From contig JAFZNK010000252.1 of the NCBI GenBank assembly GCA_017550965.1, positions 1-38,969 of the forward strand: a stretch of DNA of 38,969 nucleotides, read 5' to 3'. Below the pieces are notes generated by a model. The model was not told where the DNA came from, ran no database searches, and worked only from the letters and a program-made list of their open reading frames with translations. The position numbers and the translations under genes were made by a program. This DNA is from Thermoguttaceae bacterium. Its GTDB lineage: Bacteria > Planctomycetota > Planctomycetia > Pirellulales > Thermoguttaceae. Below, one piece after another: positions 17,877-25,797 of the stretch; the stretch's first letter is position 1, and each line of letters begins with the position of its first letter.

Positions 17877-19454
17877 ATGTCAGTTCCCGCCAAGTCCGAA
17901 TCGAACGACCTTTCGACGGTCGACGTCCCGTCGCGTCCGGCGAAAGTTCCCGCCGCGAAGAATCCGGAGTTTATGGAATCGCGCTCGATTCCCAGGCTCC
18001 TGGTCCAGTTTTCCACGCCGGCGATTATCGCGTCGCTTGTTTCGGTAACCTACAATCTTGTCGCGCGAATCTTTGTCGCGCAACGGTTCGGCATGGACGG
18101 CGTCGCGGCCGTTACCGTCGCTTTTCCGGTGATCGTGATGTTTTTGGCCGTCGCCATGACGATCGGAACCGGCGCGACGATCATTATCTCCATTCGCCTT
18201 GGCGAGAGGGATAACGACAAGGCGGAAGAAGCGCTTGGGCAGGCTCTCTTTCTGTCGGCGATTACCGCGGCTCTTTTTATCTTTTTCGGTCAGCTTTTTC
18301 TCGAGCCGATCCTGCGATTTGTCGGGGCGACGGGGGACGCGTCTGATCCCAACTCGGTGTTCAGTCTGGCGAAATCGTATCTTTCGGTCGTCATTTGGGG
18401 CGTGTTCACGCAACATATCGCCTACGGCGTCAATAATTTCGTTCGCGCCGAAGGCAAGCCGATGATAGCGATGGTCTCGATGCTCCTTTCCGCCGTAATC
18501 AACGCGATTCTCGACTACTATTTCCTTTTCGTCCTTCGCACCGGGATTTGGGGCGCGGGGCTTGCGAACGTGATCGCGTGCGCCGTCGCGGCGGGCTGGA
18601 TCTGCTATCTGTACTTTTCCGGCAAGACGATTTTGCGCTGGCGTTGGCGATATATCAGTCGTTTCGACTGGAAACTGACCAAAACGATCGCCGTATGCGG
18701 CGCGGTTCCTTTTGCGACCCAGGTTTGTTCGGGCGTTCTCCAGACGACGCAAAACAACCTTCTCGGACATTACGGGGATCTTTACGGCGCCGCGCGCGGT
18801 TATTCGTTCGACGGGGGCGATCTTGCTATTGGGATCATGGGGACTGTCGTCGCGATTTCGTCGACGATTATCATGCCGTTCCTCGGACTGGGGCAGGGCG
18901 TTCAGCCGATCGTCGGGTACAATTCCGGCGCGGGGCGTCCCGATCGCGTTCTGGCGACGATCAAGTTGGCGCTCAAAGTCGCCGTCGTCGCCGCCGCGAT
19001 AGCGTGGGCGTTCTTAATGTCTTATCCCGAAGCGGCCGTCAAATGGTTTTTAAGAGCGAGCGAAGAAGGGTACGCGGAAAAGCTGGCTCTCGGCGTGATC
19101 GCGGTTCGCTCGGTGTGCGTCGCGCTTCCGCTTATCGCGGTTAACGTTCTGGCGAGCGGATATTTCCAGGCGCAAGGCCGTCCGATTCTCGCGCTGATGA
19201 TGACGCTCGTTCGTCAGCTGTTCTTCCTGTTGCCCTGTTTGATCGTGTCGACATGGCTGTTCGAACGATTCCTGGGATACGGGAAGGGACTCAACGGGTG
19301 CTGGTTCTCGTTCCCCGCCGCCGATTTTGTCGGGTTTGTCGTCGCGGTCGTCTTTTTGCGCGCCGATTTTAAGCGACTCAAGGCGCGCATGAAAGAACGC
19401 GAAGAAAAGTTGCGCGCGGCGGCGAACTCCAACGCAATTGAGGACGCGCGATAA
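17877..19454 (+). CDS. MATE-family multidrug/metabolite efflux transporter
   Basis: 525 aa from ATG 17877 (AAGG eight bases upstream; the frame extends to a TTG at 17808, which overlaps the promoter). After a ~45-residue cytoplasmic N-terminus come about twelve hydrophobic helices in two pseudo-symmetric halves. The first contains LLVQFSTPAIIASLVSVTYN and a GMDGVAAVTVAFPV segment. The second begins near FATQVCSGVLQTTQNNLLGH and contains GLGQGVQPIVGYNSGA, the typical second-half signature. The layout matches the MepA/DinF branch of MATE antiporters, which couple Na+ or H+ influx to export. A substrate cannot be assigned. The C-terminus is basic and cytoplasmic. The stop overlaps the start of the SDR gene by one base (TAATG), so the two are translationally coupled. 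Confidence 0.9.
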   Translation: MSVPAKSESNDLSTVDVPSRPAKVPAAKNPEFMESRSIPRLLVQFSTPAIIASLVSVTYNLVARIFVAQRFGMDGVAAVTVAFPVIVMFLAVAMTIGTGATIIISIRLGERDNDKAEEALGQALFLSAITAALFIFFGQLFLEPILRFVGATGDASDPNSVFSLAKSYLSVVIWGVFTQHIAYGVNNFVRAEGKPMIAMVSMLLSAVINAILDYYFLFVLRTGIWGAGLANVIACAVAAGWICYLYFSGKTILRWRWRYISRFDWKLTKTIAVCGAVPFATQVCSGVLQTTQNNLLGHYGDLYGAARGYSFDGGDLAIGIMGTVVAISSTIIMPFLGLGQGVQPIVGYNSGAGRPDRVLATIKLALKVAVVAAAIAWAFLMSYPEAAVKWFLRASEEGYAEKLALGVIAVRSVCVALPLIAVNVLASGYFQAQGRPILALMMTLVRQLFFLLPCLIVSTWLFERFLGYGKGLNGCWFSFPAADFVGFVVAVVFLRADFKRLKARMKEREEKLRAAANSNAIEDAR

Positions 19455-20251
19455 TGGCGAACGACAAACGAACAAGGCGTTGCGTCGCGATCGTCGGCGC
19501 GAGCGGCGGAATTGGCTCCGCGCTCGTTTCCTCCTATCTCAACGACGACGTCGATCTTTTGCTTTCGGCGAATTCGCGCTACGACGAGCTTGTCGAACGC
19601 GTCGACAAGGCGCGACAAGAACGCGACGCGTCGATTCAAACGTTTCGCGCGGATCTTTCAAGCTCATCGGGCGCGGCCCGGCTGGCCGAAGATTTTCTGA
19701 ACGCGCCCCGACTTGACGCGTTGGTCGTCGCTTCCGGCGTCGATTTGATGACGCGCGAGAGCAAAACGCTCGATTTCGACGAACGGCTCGAAAAAGCGTG
19801 GCGGATCGACGTCGCCTCGACGATTGTTCTCGCGCGAACGATTGGCAAAGCGCTGGCGGAACGCAAGCGTCGCGACGCGAGCGTCGATTTTCAGCCGAGC
19901 GTCGTCCTCTTTGGCTGGGACGGCGTGTCGCGAGGTCAGGAAGGCGAAACGGCCCAGATTTATTCGACGTGCAAAGGCGCGGTCGTCGCGTTCGCCAGGT
20001 CGCTCGCGCAGGAACTTGCGCCTTATGTTCGCGTGAACTCGGTCTCGCCGGGCTGGATCAAAACGACGTGGGGAGCCGACGCGTCGGACGCCGCGAATCG
20101 CCGCGCGATCGACGAATCTCTTGCGAAACGCTGGGGAACTCCGGAGGAAATCGCCAAAGTCGTTCGGTTCCTCCTTTCCGACGAAGCGTCGTTTGTCAAC
20201 GGTCAGGATATTCAGGCGAACGGCGGGTACTCATATTTGCGCCGAAGCTAA
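19454..20251 (+). CDS. Short-chain dehydrogenase/reductase (SDR)
   Basis: 265 aa of the classical SDR fold. The cofactor loop GASGGIG is at residues 16-22. ADLSSSSG lies in the position of the adenine-pocket Asp, and VVASGVD replaces the common NNAG. The catalytic pair YSTCK (Tyr and Lys) is intact, followed by the SPGWIKTTWG loop and the C-terminal FLLSDEASFVNGQDIQANGG, as in FabG-like reductases. The catalytic Ser is not in its usual place: the strand before the Tyr reads VVLFGWDGVSRG, with Gly about 13 residues before the Tyr and a Ser at -11. Activity may therefore be altered. It is translationally coupled to the MATE gene upstream, so the pair may make and export, or reduce and expel, the same compound. 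Confidence 0.9.
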   Translation: MANDKRTRRCVAIVGASGGIGSALVSSYLNDDVDLLLSANSRYDELVERVDKARQERDASIQTFRADLSSSSGAARLAEDFLNAPRLDALVVASGVDLMTRESKTLDFDERLEKAWRIDVASTIVLARTIGKALAERKRRDASVDFQPSVVLFGWDGVSRGQEGETAQIYSTCKGAVVAFARSLAQELAPYVRVNSVSPGWIKTTWGADASDAANRRAIDESLAKRWGTPEEIAKVVRFLLSDEASFVNGQDIQANGGYSYLRRS

Positions 20252-20266
20252 ATTCGGCGACCCCGG

Positions 20267-20294
20267 TTGACGCTTTTTCTTATTTTGTTATAAT
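20267..20294 (+). promoter_or_regulatory. sigma70-type promoter for rpiB
   Basis: TTGACG (20267-20272), a 16-bp T-rich spacer, perfect TATAAT (20289-20294). It lies directly after the SDR stop. Confidence 0.75.
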
Positions 20295-20387
20295 TCTTCC
20301 GCTTTTACGCCGGGGAGGCTTTGACGCGAGCGTTCGCGATCGAAGAACGCCCCCCGACGCAACGTCAACAGCGCTGGGGATATAACG

Positions 20388-20981
20388 ATGAGAATCGCCA
20401 TAGGAAGCGACCATCGCGGAGGAAAAGTCGCGTATCGTCTGGTAAGGGACGTGTTTTTGCGCGATCATCACGCTGATTTGGAATACGACGCGCAATCGTC
20501 CGACGTCGATCGGATTGTCGGCGCGTTTTATATCGCCGATTCCGGCGAAGGCATGCGCGTTCGGCCCGTCGAGTACGGACAGCCGCTCGACAAGTACGAA
20601 GCGTCCGATTCCGTCGACGCTTTCGCCGCCGTCGAAACGACCGAGTGCGTCGACTATCCCGACGTCGCCGCGGCCGTCGCCGAACTTGTGTCGGAAGGAA
20701 AAGCCGATCGCGGCGTCCTCGTTTGCGGCACGGGAATCGGCATGTGTATTACCGCGAATAAATTCTTTGGCGTGCGCGCGGCGGTGTGTTTCAACGAGGT
20801 CGCCGCCGAGCTCAGCCGCCGCCATAACGACGCCAACGTCTTGTGCGTCTCCGGGGAATTTCTAAGCATACCGGCGATCGAATCGCTCGTTCGCATCTGG
20901 ATGGAAACGGGCTACGACGGCGGACGCCACGAGCCGCGCGTTCAAAAAATCGCCGAGATTGAAAAACAAACGGGGCTGTAA
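20388..20981 (+). CDS. rpiB: Ribose-5-phosphate isomerase B with an inserted segment
   Basis: 197 aa, against about 150 for typical RpiB. The N-terminus MRIAIGSDHRGG and the C-terminal two thirds are standard: VDYPDVAAAVAELV, GVLVCGTGIGMCITANK with the catalytic base Cys113, RRHNDANVLC with His146, and the closing WMETGYDGGRHEPRV. About 47 extra residues sit between the first helix and VDYPD (about residues 35-85), rich in Asp/Glu/Tyr with a GEGMRVRPVEYGQPL stretch. The enzyme interconverts ribose 5-phosphate and ribulose 5-phosphate in the pentose phosphate pathway; some family members act on allose or galactose phosphates. The insert lies near the substrate entrance in the family fold, so it may change specificity (inference). 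It has its own promoter; a dispersed repeat follows. Confidence 0.92.
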   Translation: MRIAIGSDHRGGKVAYRLVRDVFLRDHHADLEYDAQSSDVDRIVGAFYIADSGEGMRVRPVEYGQPLDKYEASDSVDAFAAVETTECVDYPDVAAAVAELVSEGKADRGVLVCGTGIGMCITANKFFGVRAAVCFNEVAAELSRRHNDANVLCVSGEFLSIPAIESLVRIWMETGYDGGRHEPRVQKIAEIEKQTGL

Positions 20982-21020
20982 GTCGCCGAACGCGCGACGC
21001 GTCGCCGCCGAATGAAAGCC

Positions 21021-21244
21021 GCGGGCAAGCAAGGCGGCGCTCAAACGTAGCGTTTCTCGACTAACGCGGTCCTAAAACTCCAGTTCGCAAGCCGCCTTCG
21101 AAAGGACGAAGGCGGCTTGTCCGCCGTAGTCCGGCGGCGGTATTGGCGGCGTTGACGTCAAAACCGGATTGTCTTTCTTTAATCTAACGGTCCTGAAATC
21201 GTTTAACAAAAGCGCAGTCTTTTTTCAGAAACTATTTGACGTCG
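21021..21244. repeat. Direct repeat, left copy (224 bp) before the rpn gene
   Basis: Nearly identical to 22545-22739. It contains a perfect 13-bp stem (21088-21100 with 21107-21119), a second 6-bp GC hairpin (21121-21126 with 21132-21137) and the palindrome TTGACGTCAA. It ends in TTGACGTCG, and those last bases contain the -35 hexamer of the rpn promoter. Relative to the right copy it has 27 additional bp (about 21193-21219) between short GTC direct repeats. No coding content. Confidence 0.92.
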
Positions 21245-21265
21245 GCCCTTTTTCCGTGCTATAAT
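21236..21265 (+). promoter_or_regulatory. rpn promoter, -35 supplied by the repeat
   Basis: TTGACG (21236-21241, inside the repeat), an 18-bp spacer, perfect TATAAT (21260-21265, outside it). The start would be near 21272, giving a leader of only about 20 nt that begins at the AAGGAGG. Confidence 0.72.
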
Positions 21266-21292
21266 GAAAAAAGGAGGCGGAGAAACGGGCCT

Positions 21293-22177
21293 ATGAAAAA
21301 AACAAACGGACGAAAGTCGAAGAAAACGGCGAAACGTCGATTGAAAGACAGCGTTTTTTGCGATTTGTTCAGCGACAAGTCGTATGTTTTGCAGCTGTAT
21401 AAGGATCTTCACCCGGAGGATCAGGAAGCGGACATATGCGACGTCGATATAAAAACGCTGAAATGGACTTTTATTAACTCGCTGTGCAACGACCTTGGGT
21501 TCACGATTGGAGACAGGTACGTTTTGCTCGTCGAGGCGCAGAGCGCGTGGGACGTCAATATCACGTTGCGTATGTTGTTCTACACCCTGGGGACGTATCA
21601 GCAATACGTCGCCGAGAAGGGATTGAACATCCATTCCAACAAGCCGTTGTCCCTGCCGAAAGCGGAACTGTACGTGGTATACACCGGCAAGAAGGACGTT
21701 CCCGACTTCGTTTCCTTTAACGAAACTTTTTTTGGCGGAACGGGCTCGCTTGACGTCAGGGTAAGAGTCCTAAAAGGCGACGACGTCGCGACGATTTACG
21801 GACAGTATATCGGCTTGTGCCACGTGTACGACGAACAACGGGAAATATACGGAAACGCGGAAGAATGCGCGAAAGAAACGATACGTATTTGTCTTGAAAA
21901 AGGGTATCTTGTCGCGTATCTGAAAAAACACAGAACGGAGGTTGCCGACATGTTGGAAGATTTGTTTGACGAAGAAAAACTCCGGGAAATCAACGACCGA
22001 GAGAAGGAAGAGGAATATTTGAAGAGAGGACGCGAAGAAGGACTCGAAGAAGGACTCGAAAAAGGATTCGAAAAAGGCCGCGCGCTTGTAATCAATCAAC
22101 TTCTTCAAGCCGGATTTTCTATGGAACAACTCAATCAGGCGCTGAATCTTGAAGGAGGAACTCCCTCTGTAAATTGA
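21293..22177 (+). CDS. Rpn-family PD-(D/E)XK nuclease (RpnL-type)
   Basis: 294 aa from ATG 21293 (AAGGAGG at 21271-21277, a rather long 15-base spacing; no other start fits downstream of the promoter). A basic N-terminus leads into LKDSVFCDLFSD. The nuclease core has DLGFTIGDRYVLLVEAQS (about residues 69-86), the D...(E)xQ pattern of the Rpn/PDDEXK_2 group. ITLRMLFYTLGTYQQY and a PKAELYVVYTGKKD strand follow. The last ~75 residues form a charged helical tail with EEGLEEGLEKGFEKG repeats and a conserved terminus ALNLEGGTPSVN. Rpn proteins are DNA endonucleases first described as recombination-promoting and later linked to phage defence. An in-frame internal start marks the tail as a separately translated protein (next entry). 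Confidence 0.88.
   Translation: MKKTNGRKSKKTAKRRLKDSVFCDLFSDKSYVLQLYKDLHPEDQEADICDVDIKTLKWTFINSLCNDLGFTIGDRYVLLVEAQSAWDVNITLRMLFYTLGTYQQYVAEKGLNIHSNKPLSLPKAELYVVYTGKKDVPDFVSFNETFFGGTGSLDVRVRVLKGDDVATIYGQYIGLCHVYDEQREIYGNAEECAKETIRICLEKGYLVAYLKKHRTEVADMLEDLFDEEKLREINDREKEEEYLKRGREEGLEEGLEKGFEKGRALVINQLLQAGFSMEQLNQALNLEGGTPSVN
21950..22177 (+). CDS. Intragenic small protein, RpnS-type antitoxin candidate
   Basis: 75 aa, in frame with the 3' end of the nuclease gene. The internal ATG 21950 has a perfect GGAGG (21937-21941) eight bases upstream, better placed than the signal of the full-length start. In characterised Rpn loci the same kind of C-terminal fragment is made from an internal start and blocks the nuclease. 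The protein is charged and helical: a 22-residue head rich in Glu/Asp, the variable EEG/EKG repeat, then the ALNLEGG terminus. Independent support is the presence of a stand-alone copy with the same start region at 22241. Confidence 0.68.
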   Translation: MLEDLFDEEKLREINDREKEEEYLKRGREEGLEEGLEKGFEKGRALVINQLLQAGFSMEQLNQALNLEGGTPSVN

Positions 22178-22240
22178 CGAACATTCGTTTGCGCGGAGCC
22201 TGTCCCGTGTCTGAAAAAGCATAAAACGGAGGTTGCCGAC

Positions 22241-22444
22241 ATGTTGGAAGATCTTTTTGACGAAGAAAAACTCCGGGAAATCAACGACCGAGAGAAGGAA
22301 GAGGAAATACTGAAGAGAGGGTTCGAAGAAGGATTTGCGGAGGAGCGAACGTTCATAATCAACCGCCTTATCCAGGCTGGCGTTTCTCCGGACGTCCTTA
22401 GTAAGGCGTTGAATCTCGAAGGCGGTTTGCCTTCCGTAAATTGA
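22241..22444 (+). CDS. Stand-alone duplicate of the RpnS-type small protein
   Basis: 67 aa. The first 22 residues are identical to the intragenic small protein of the gene upstream, and the terminus differs by one residue (ALNLEGG then LPSVN). The middle differs clearly: the EEGL/EKG repeat is shorter and the segment RTFIINRLIQAGVSPDVLSK replaces RALVINQLLQAGFSMEQLNQ. GGAGG (22228-22232) sits eight bases before ATG 22241, the same spacing as in the parent gene. Sequence similarity extends ~40 bp upstream of the ATG, into codons matching the nuclease tail, so this is the 3' remnant of a second rpn gene. It lies in the same frame as the upstream gene beyond its TGA. It may be an orphan antitoxin or a decaying fragment; the conserved SD and open frame favour expression. 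Confidence 0.62.
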   Translation: MLEDLFDEEKLREINDREKEEEILKRGFEEGFAEERTFIINRLIQAGVSPDVLSKALNLEGGLPSVN

Positions 22445-22544
22445 CGAATTACCGCTTCCCTCGGTCGCCGGCGCATAGGAGCCGCAAGCGGTAGGGCGCT
22501 TCTTAGAACCGCCTCCCGTTGGTAGGCTCCGTCGCTCGGACGCT

Positions 22545-22739
22545 GCGGGCAACGAGGCGGCGCTCGAACGTATGTTTCTCGACTAACGCGGTCCTAAAAC
22601 TCCAGTTCGCAAGCCGCCTTCGAAAGGACGAAGGCGGCTTGTCCGCCGTAGTCCGGCGGCGGTATTGGCGGCGTTGACGTCAAAACCGGATTGTCTTTCT
22701 TTAATTTAACGGTCTTTTTTCAGAAACTATTTGACGTCG
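22545..22739. repeat. Direct repeat, right copy (195 bp) after the rpn locus
   Basis: A copy of 21021-21244 in the same orientation with few substitutions and one 27-bp deletion. It retains the 13-bp stem (22610-22622 with 22629-22641). It ends in TTGACGTCG, placing TTGACG as the -35 of the next gene. The preceding ~100 bp (22445-22544) is GC-rich and hairpin-prone, with short words also seen inverted near 1050-1110. Confidence 0.92.
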
Positions 22740-22759
22740 ACAACCGTCTATAATATAAT
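22731..22759 (+). promoter_or_regulatory. Promoter of the first DUF1559 gene, -35 supplied by the repeat
   Basis: TTGACG (22731-22736, inside the repeat), a 17-bp spacer, TATAAT (22754-22759, outside it). A second overlapping TATAAT (22749-22754) is too close. The leader to the ATG at 23140 would be about 375 nt. Confidence 0.62.
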
Positions 22760-22765
22760 TTTATA

Positions 22766-23139
22766 CGCGGGGCTTTTTGCTTAAACGCGTAAATGTTTGC
22801 GGAACCGAAGACGGGTCGCGGCGTTTAATATGAGAGGGGGCGTCGACGCAAAAAGTTGATTCAGGATTATTTCGCAAGGTCGTTAAAAACGTCCTGATCG
22901 TTCCCTGAAAGTCGAAAATTTACGCCGCGCAGGCGTCGGCTTTAAGAAAACGTCGCGACATGTCGACGATAAAAAGGGTTTATATCGACGGATTTTCAGA
23001 ATTGCGCAGTTTTGTCAGTGGAGAATTTGGCGGACGTTCCGCGCGAGCGTCGACTTTACTTTTTTGCGGCGAGCGCGTTTTTCTGACGAAGTCGGGACGT
23101 CGCGCGACGTCATGGCGTTTATTGTTAGAAGGATTTACT
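22766..23139 (+). other. Long 5' leader of the first DUF1559 gene
   Basis: The coding frame of the following gene stays open through the last 180 bp, but no Shine-Dalgarno marks an upstream start, and an N-terminal extension would be unusual for a pseudopilin. At 23083 a motif (TGACGAAGTC, then CG-rich) recurs exactly 57 bp before the ATG, as it does upstream of the third DUF1559 gene (31239). No known riboswitch was recognised. Confidence 0.4.
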
Positions 23140-24267
23140 ATGAAAACTTCCTCTTCTCGCAAGGGTTTTACCCTCGTTGAATTGTTGGTCGTTATCGCGA
23201 TTATCGGCATTTTAATCGGGCTTTTGCTTCCGGCCGTTCAGGCGGCTCGCGAGGCGGCGCGCCGTATGCAATGCACCAACAACCTCAAGCAACTTGGTCT
23301 CGCGATTCACAACTATCACGACACCGAAGGTTGCCTGCCCGGTTACGGATTCGGCGGCAACGGTCCTTACGACTACACGCCGTATATCGGCATGCTGCCC
23401 TTCTATGAACAGCAAGCGCGTTACGCGACCCTCGCCGCCGGCGACAGCCGAGGCGTTTGGGAAATCGAGCCGTTTGACAATTGCTCCGCGTTTGAAGGCG
23501 TGATCTCCACGATCATCTGTCCGTCCGACGCCGTCGGCGGCAAAGGTTTTCAGGAAAGCGGCTACTCCGCGCCGTTTACGGCGTGTAATTATCGTTTCAG
23601 CCACGCCGACCTCGTCAACGGGCGCGGTTGGTGGAACGACTGCCGTTCGAGCGAAGCGCGTTGCCCGCACAACTCTCGTTCCGTGTTCACGATGAGGAAC
23701 GCCGGCCGCGGCACCGGCACCGGTTACTGCCCGAGCTTCTCCGCCGTTACCGACGGCACGAGCAACACGATTTTCATGTCCGAGCGCTGCGCGAATCCGC
23801 GCGGTCGCTACACCAGCGAAGCCGACCCCAAAATCAAGACCGGTTGGGCGGTCGCCAACATGTGGGGCAGCAACCCGAAATCGGCGTGCATGACGCTCGT
23901 CGGCAACGGCGACACGTATATTTCGACGGCGAGGAGCTACGCGGGTTCCGGCTCGCTGTACGGTATGTACTATCCGAACTTCACCGTCTTCCATACGGTT
24001 ATGCCGCCTAACGGGCCTTCCTGCGGCAACGACTGGGGCGACACGCTCATCTCCTCGCCGACGAGTTATCACAGCGGGGGCGTCAACTGCGTAATGGGCG
24101 ACGGTTCCGTCCGTTTCGTCAGCGACACGATCGACTGCGGCGATCTTTCCGTCGACTGCGTCAATAAAGCGACGGGAACAGGCACGCGTTCGCTCGCGGG
24201 TAAGAGTCCCTACGGCGTCTGGGGCGCGATGGGCTCGATCAACGGCGGCGAAAGCGCGGCCAACTGA
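23140..24267 (+). CDS. DUF1559 pseudopilin-like protein (paralogue 1)
   Basis: 375 aa. The start ATG 23140 is supported by AGAAGGA six bases upstream and by the short basic leader it gives: MKTSSSRKG, then [20 protein letters not shown]. This is a type IV/type II prepilin leader, cut by the prepilin peptidase after the Gly, with Glu at +5. A conserved amphipathic helix follows ([33 protein letters not shown]). The ~300-aa DUF1559 domain contains an SDGTSNT-like turn ([15 protein letters not shown]) and the closing [16 protein letters not shown]. Several Cys may form disulphides outside the cell. The family is hugely expanded in planctomycetes and thought to form surface filaments or scaffolds; its exact role is unknown. 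A terminator follows and it has no lipoprotein partner. Confidence 0.93.
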   Translation: MKTSSSRKGFTLVELLVVIAIIGILIGLLLPAVQAAREAARRMQCTNNLKQLGLAIHNYHDTEGCLPGYGFGGNGPYDYTPYIGMLPFYEQQARYATLAAGDSRGVWEIEPFDNCSAFEGVISTIICPSDAVGGKGFQESGYSAPFTACNYRFSHADLVNGRGWWNDCRSSEARCPHNSRSVFTMRNAGRGTGTGYCPSFSAVTDGTSNTIFMSERCANPRGRYTSEADPKIKTGWAVANMWGSNPKSACMTLVGNGDTYISTARSYAGSGSLYGMYYPNFTVFHTVMPPNGPSCGNDWGDTLISSPTSYHSGGVNCVMGDGSVRFVSDTIDCGDLSVDCVNKATGTGTRSLAGKSPYGVWGAMGSINGGESAAN

Positions 24268-24296
24268 TTTTAAATTGTTTAACGACTCCTCGTTAA

Positions 24297-24341
24297 GAGC
24301 CGCGTTTGGCGTTCCACGACGTCGGGCGCGGCTCCTTTTTT
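24297..24341 (+). terminator. Intrinsic terminator of DUF1559 paralogue 1
   Basis: A perfect 8-bp stem (24297-24304 with 24327-24334), a 22-nt loop, then C and six T (24336-24341). Confidence 0.82.
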
Positions 24342-24426
24342 GTCGTTCCGCGAGTCTCGTTTCAGAACGTTGGTTTTGTTGCGTTTTGACTTTTCCTCTC
24401 TTTTTTCCATTTTTACTGGACGTCTC

Positions 24427-24455
24427 TTGACGCTTGGCCGTCTCAATACTATAAT
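24427..24455 (+). promoter_or_regulatory. sigma70-type promoter of DUF1559 paralogue 2
   Basis: TTGACG (24427-24432), a 17-bp spacer, perfect TATAAT (24450-24455). The start near 24462 gives a ~60-nt leader. Confidence 0.82.
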
Positions 24456-24523
24456 GGAAAAGGCCTCTACTATGTAGGGTTTTGTTTGTTTTTAGTAACA
24501 TTTTCGTTAGCGGAGATTTTTTA

Positions 24524-25678
24524 ATGCGCAAGAATAGCAATAAGGGTTTTACCCTTGTCGAACTCCTGGTCGTTATCGCGATCATCGGCATTTTGATCGG
24601 CCTGCTCCTTCCCGCCGTCCAGGCGGCTCGCGAGGCGGCGCGTCGTATGCAATGCACGAACAACCTTAAACAACTCGGTCTGGCGATCCAGAACTATCAC
24701 GACACGAACAACTGCCTGCCCGGCTACGGGCTCGGCGGCACGTATCCGTACGACTACACGCCGTACATCGGCATGCTTCCGTACTTCGAACAGCAGGCGC
24801 GTTATCAAACGATCGCCGCCGGCAACGGTCGCGGCGTTTGGCAAATCGAACCGTTTGACGCCGATAACAAGGCGTTCTCGGGCGTTATCCCCACGATTAT
24901 TTGTCCGTCCGACGCCGCCGCCGGCAAGGGGGCAGTGTTGAGCGACGGCTCCACCCCCGCCACGATGTGCAACTATCGTTTCAGCTACGCGGATATGCTC
25001 AACGGTCGCGGTTGGTACAACGACCAGAGATCCAGCGAAGCTCGTTGTCCTCACAACAAGCGTTCCGTGTTCGCTATGGTTCACAGTAGCCGCGGCGGTT
25101 ATGGAACCGGTTATTGCCCGAGTCTCTCCGCCATCACCGACGGCACGAGCAACACGATTCTGATGTCCGAACGTTGCGCCAGCCCCGGCGGTTATACTCG
25201 TTTCCCCAACGGCCAGGATCCCAAGATCAAGTCCGGTTGGGCGATCGGCGACCTTTGGTCTGGCGGCCACAGCCCGAAAGCGAACTGCATGACCCTTGTC
25301 GGCAACAACGGCACGTATGTCGCCAACGCCACGACCTACAACGGTTCCGGCACGATTTTCGGCTACTGGACGTTCATGCACACCACGTTCTTCACGATTA
25401 TGCCTCCTAACGGACCTTCCTGCGGTTGCAACGGCGACGGCACCGACACGCTTATTTGCTCGGCGACGAGCAATCATAGCGGCGGCGTCAACGGCGTTAT
25501 GGCCGACGGTTCCGTTCGCTTTATCAGCGACACGGTCGACTGCGGCGATTTGAGCCAGAGCATCGTTATTCAGGCTCCGGATTGCCCCGGAACGCGTTCC
25601 GTCGCCGCTAAGAGCGCTTACGGCGTCTGGGGCGCGATGGGATCCTGCAACGGCGGCGAAACCACGTCCAGCATGTGA
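24524..25678 (+). CDS. DUF1559 pseudopilin-like protein (paralogue 2)
   Basis: 384 aa from ATG 24524 (GGAG eight bases upstream). The leader MRKNSNKG is followed by the same cleavage/methylation helix as paralogue 1, and the two proteins align along their whole length: [31 protein letters not shown], split here as a [17 protein letters not shown] core, then [16 protein letters not shown] and [16 protein letters not shown]. They are tandem duplicates with diverged loops (inserts around residues 235-300). It is exported and processed by the prepilin pathway (family knowledge). A stem-loop and a lipoprotein gene follow in the same orientation, so this is the first pseudopilin-lipoprotein pair of the window. 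Confidence 0.93.
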   Translation: MRKNSNKGFTLVELLVVIAIIGILIGLLLPAVQAAREAARRMQCTNNLKQLGLAIQNYHDTNNCLPGYGLGGTYPYDYTPYIGMLPYFEQQARYQTIAAGNGRGVWQIEPFDADNKAFSGVIPTIICPSDAAAGKGAVLSDGSTPATMCNYRFSYADMLNGRGWYNDQRSSEARCPHNKRSVFAMVHSSRGGYGTGYCPSLSAITDGTSNTILMSERCASPGGYTRFPNGQDPKIKSGWAIGDLWSGGHSPKANCMTLVGNNGTYVANATTYNGSGTIFGYWTFMHTTFFTIMPPNGPSCGCNGDGTDTLICSATSNHSGGVNGVMADGSVRFISDTVDCGDLSQSIVIQAPDCPGTRSVAAKSAYGVWGAMGSCNGGETTSSM

Positions 25679-25723
25679 TTTTAAGTTAGTTTGACCTCCC
25701 GCGCTTAGCGGAGGCGATATGAC

Positions 25724-25765
25724 GCGGCGTTCACGTTTACGAAACAACGTAAATTTGAACGCCGC
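25724..25765 (+). other. Strong stem-loop between pseudopilin 2 and its lipoprotein
   Basis: A perfect 10-bp outer stem (25724-25733 with 25756-25765) continues inward with A-T-rich pairs. It is followed by ATTTGTA rather than a T-run. It lies 32 bp before the lipoprotein ATG, so it would reduce or tune read-through, or protect the upstream message end. Confidence 0.65.
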
Positions 25766-25797
25766 ATTTGTAGAAACAGGAAAACTGGAACAAGACG

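Noticed and set aside
21293..22444. One rpn gene interrupted by a stop codon or needing stop read-through
   Set aside because: The tail is present twice, the first copy ends normally in the conserved SVN terminus, and the second has its own GGAGG and ATG. The shared frame is likely coincidence or duplication.
21021..22739. Insertion sequence with terminal repeats
   Set aside because: The flanking copies are direct, not inverted, there is no DDE or HUH transposase, and no target-site duplication was seen.
22960..23139. 60-residue N-terminal extension of the first DUF1559 protein
   Set aside because: The frame is open but there is no Shine-Dalgarno, and a long basic extension would not suit a prepilin leader; AGAAGGA marks ATG 23140.
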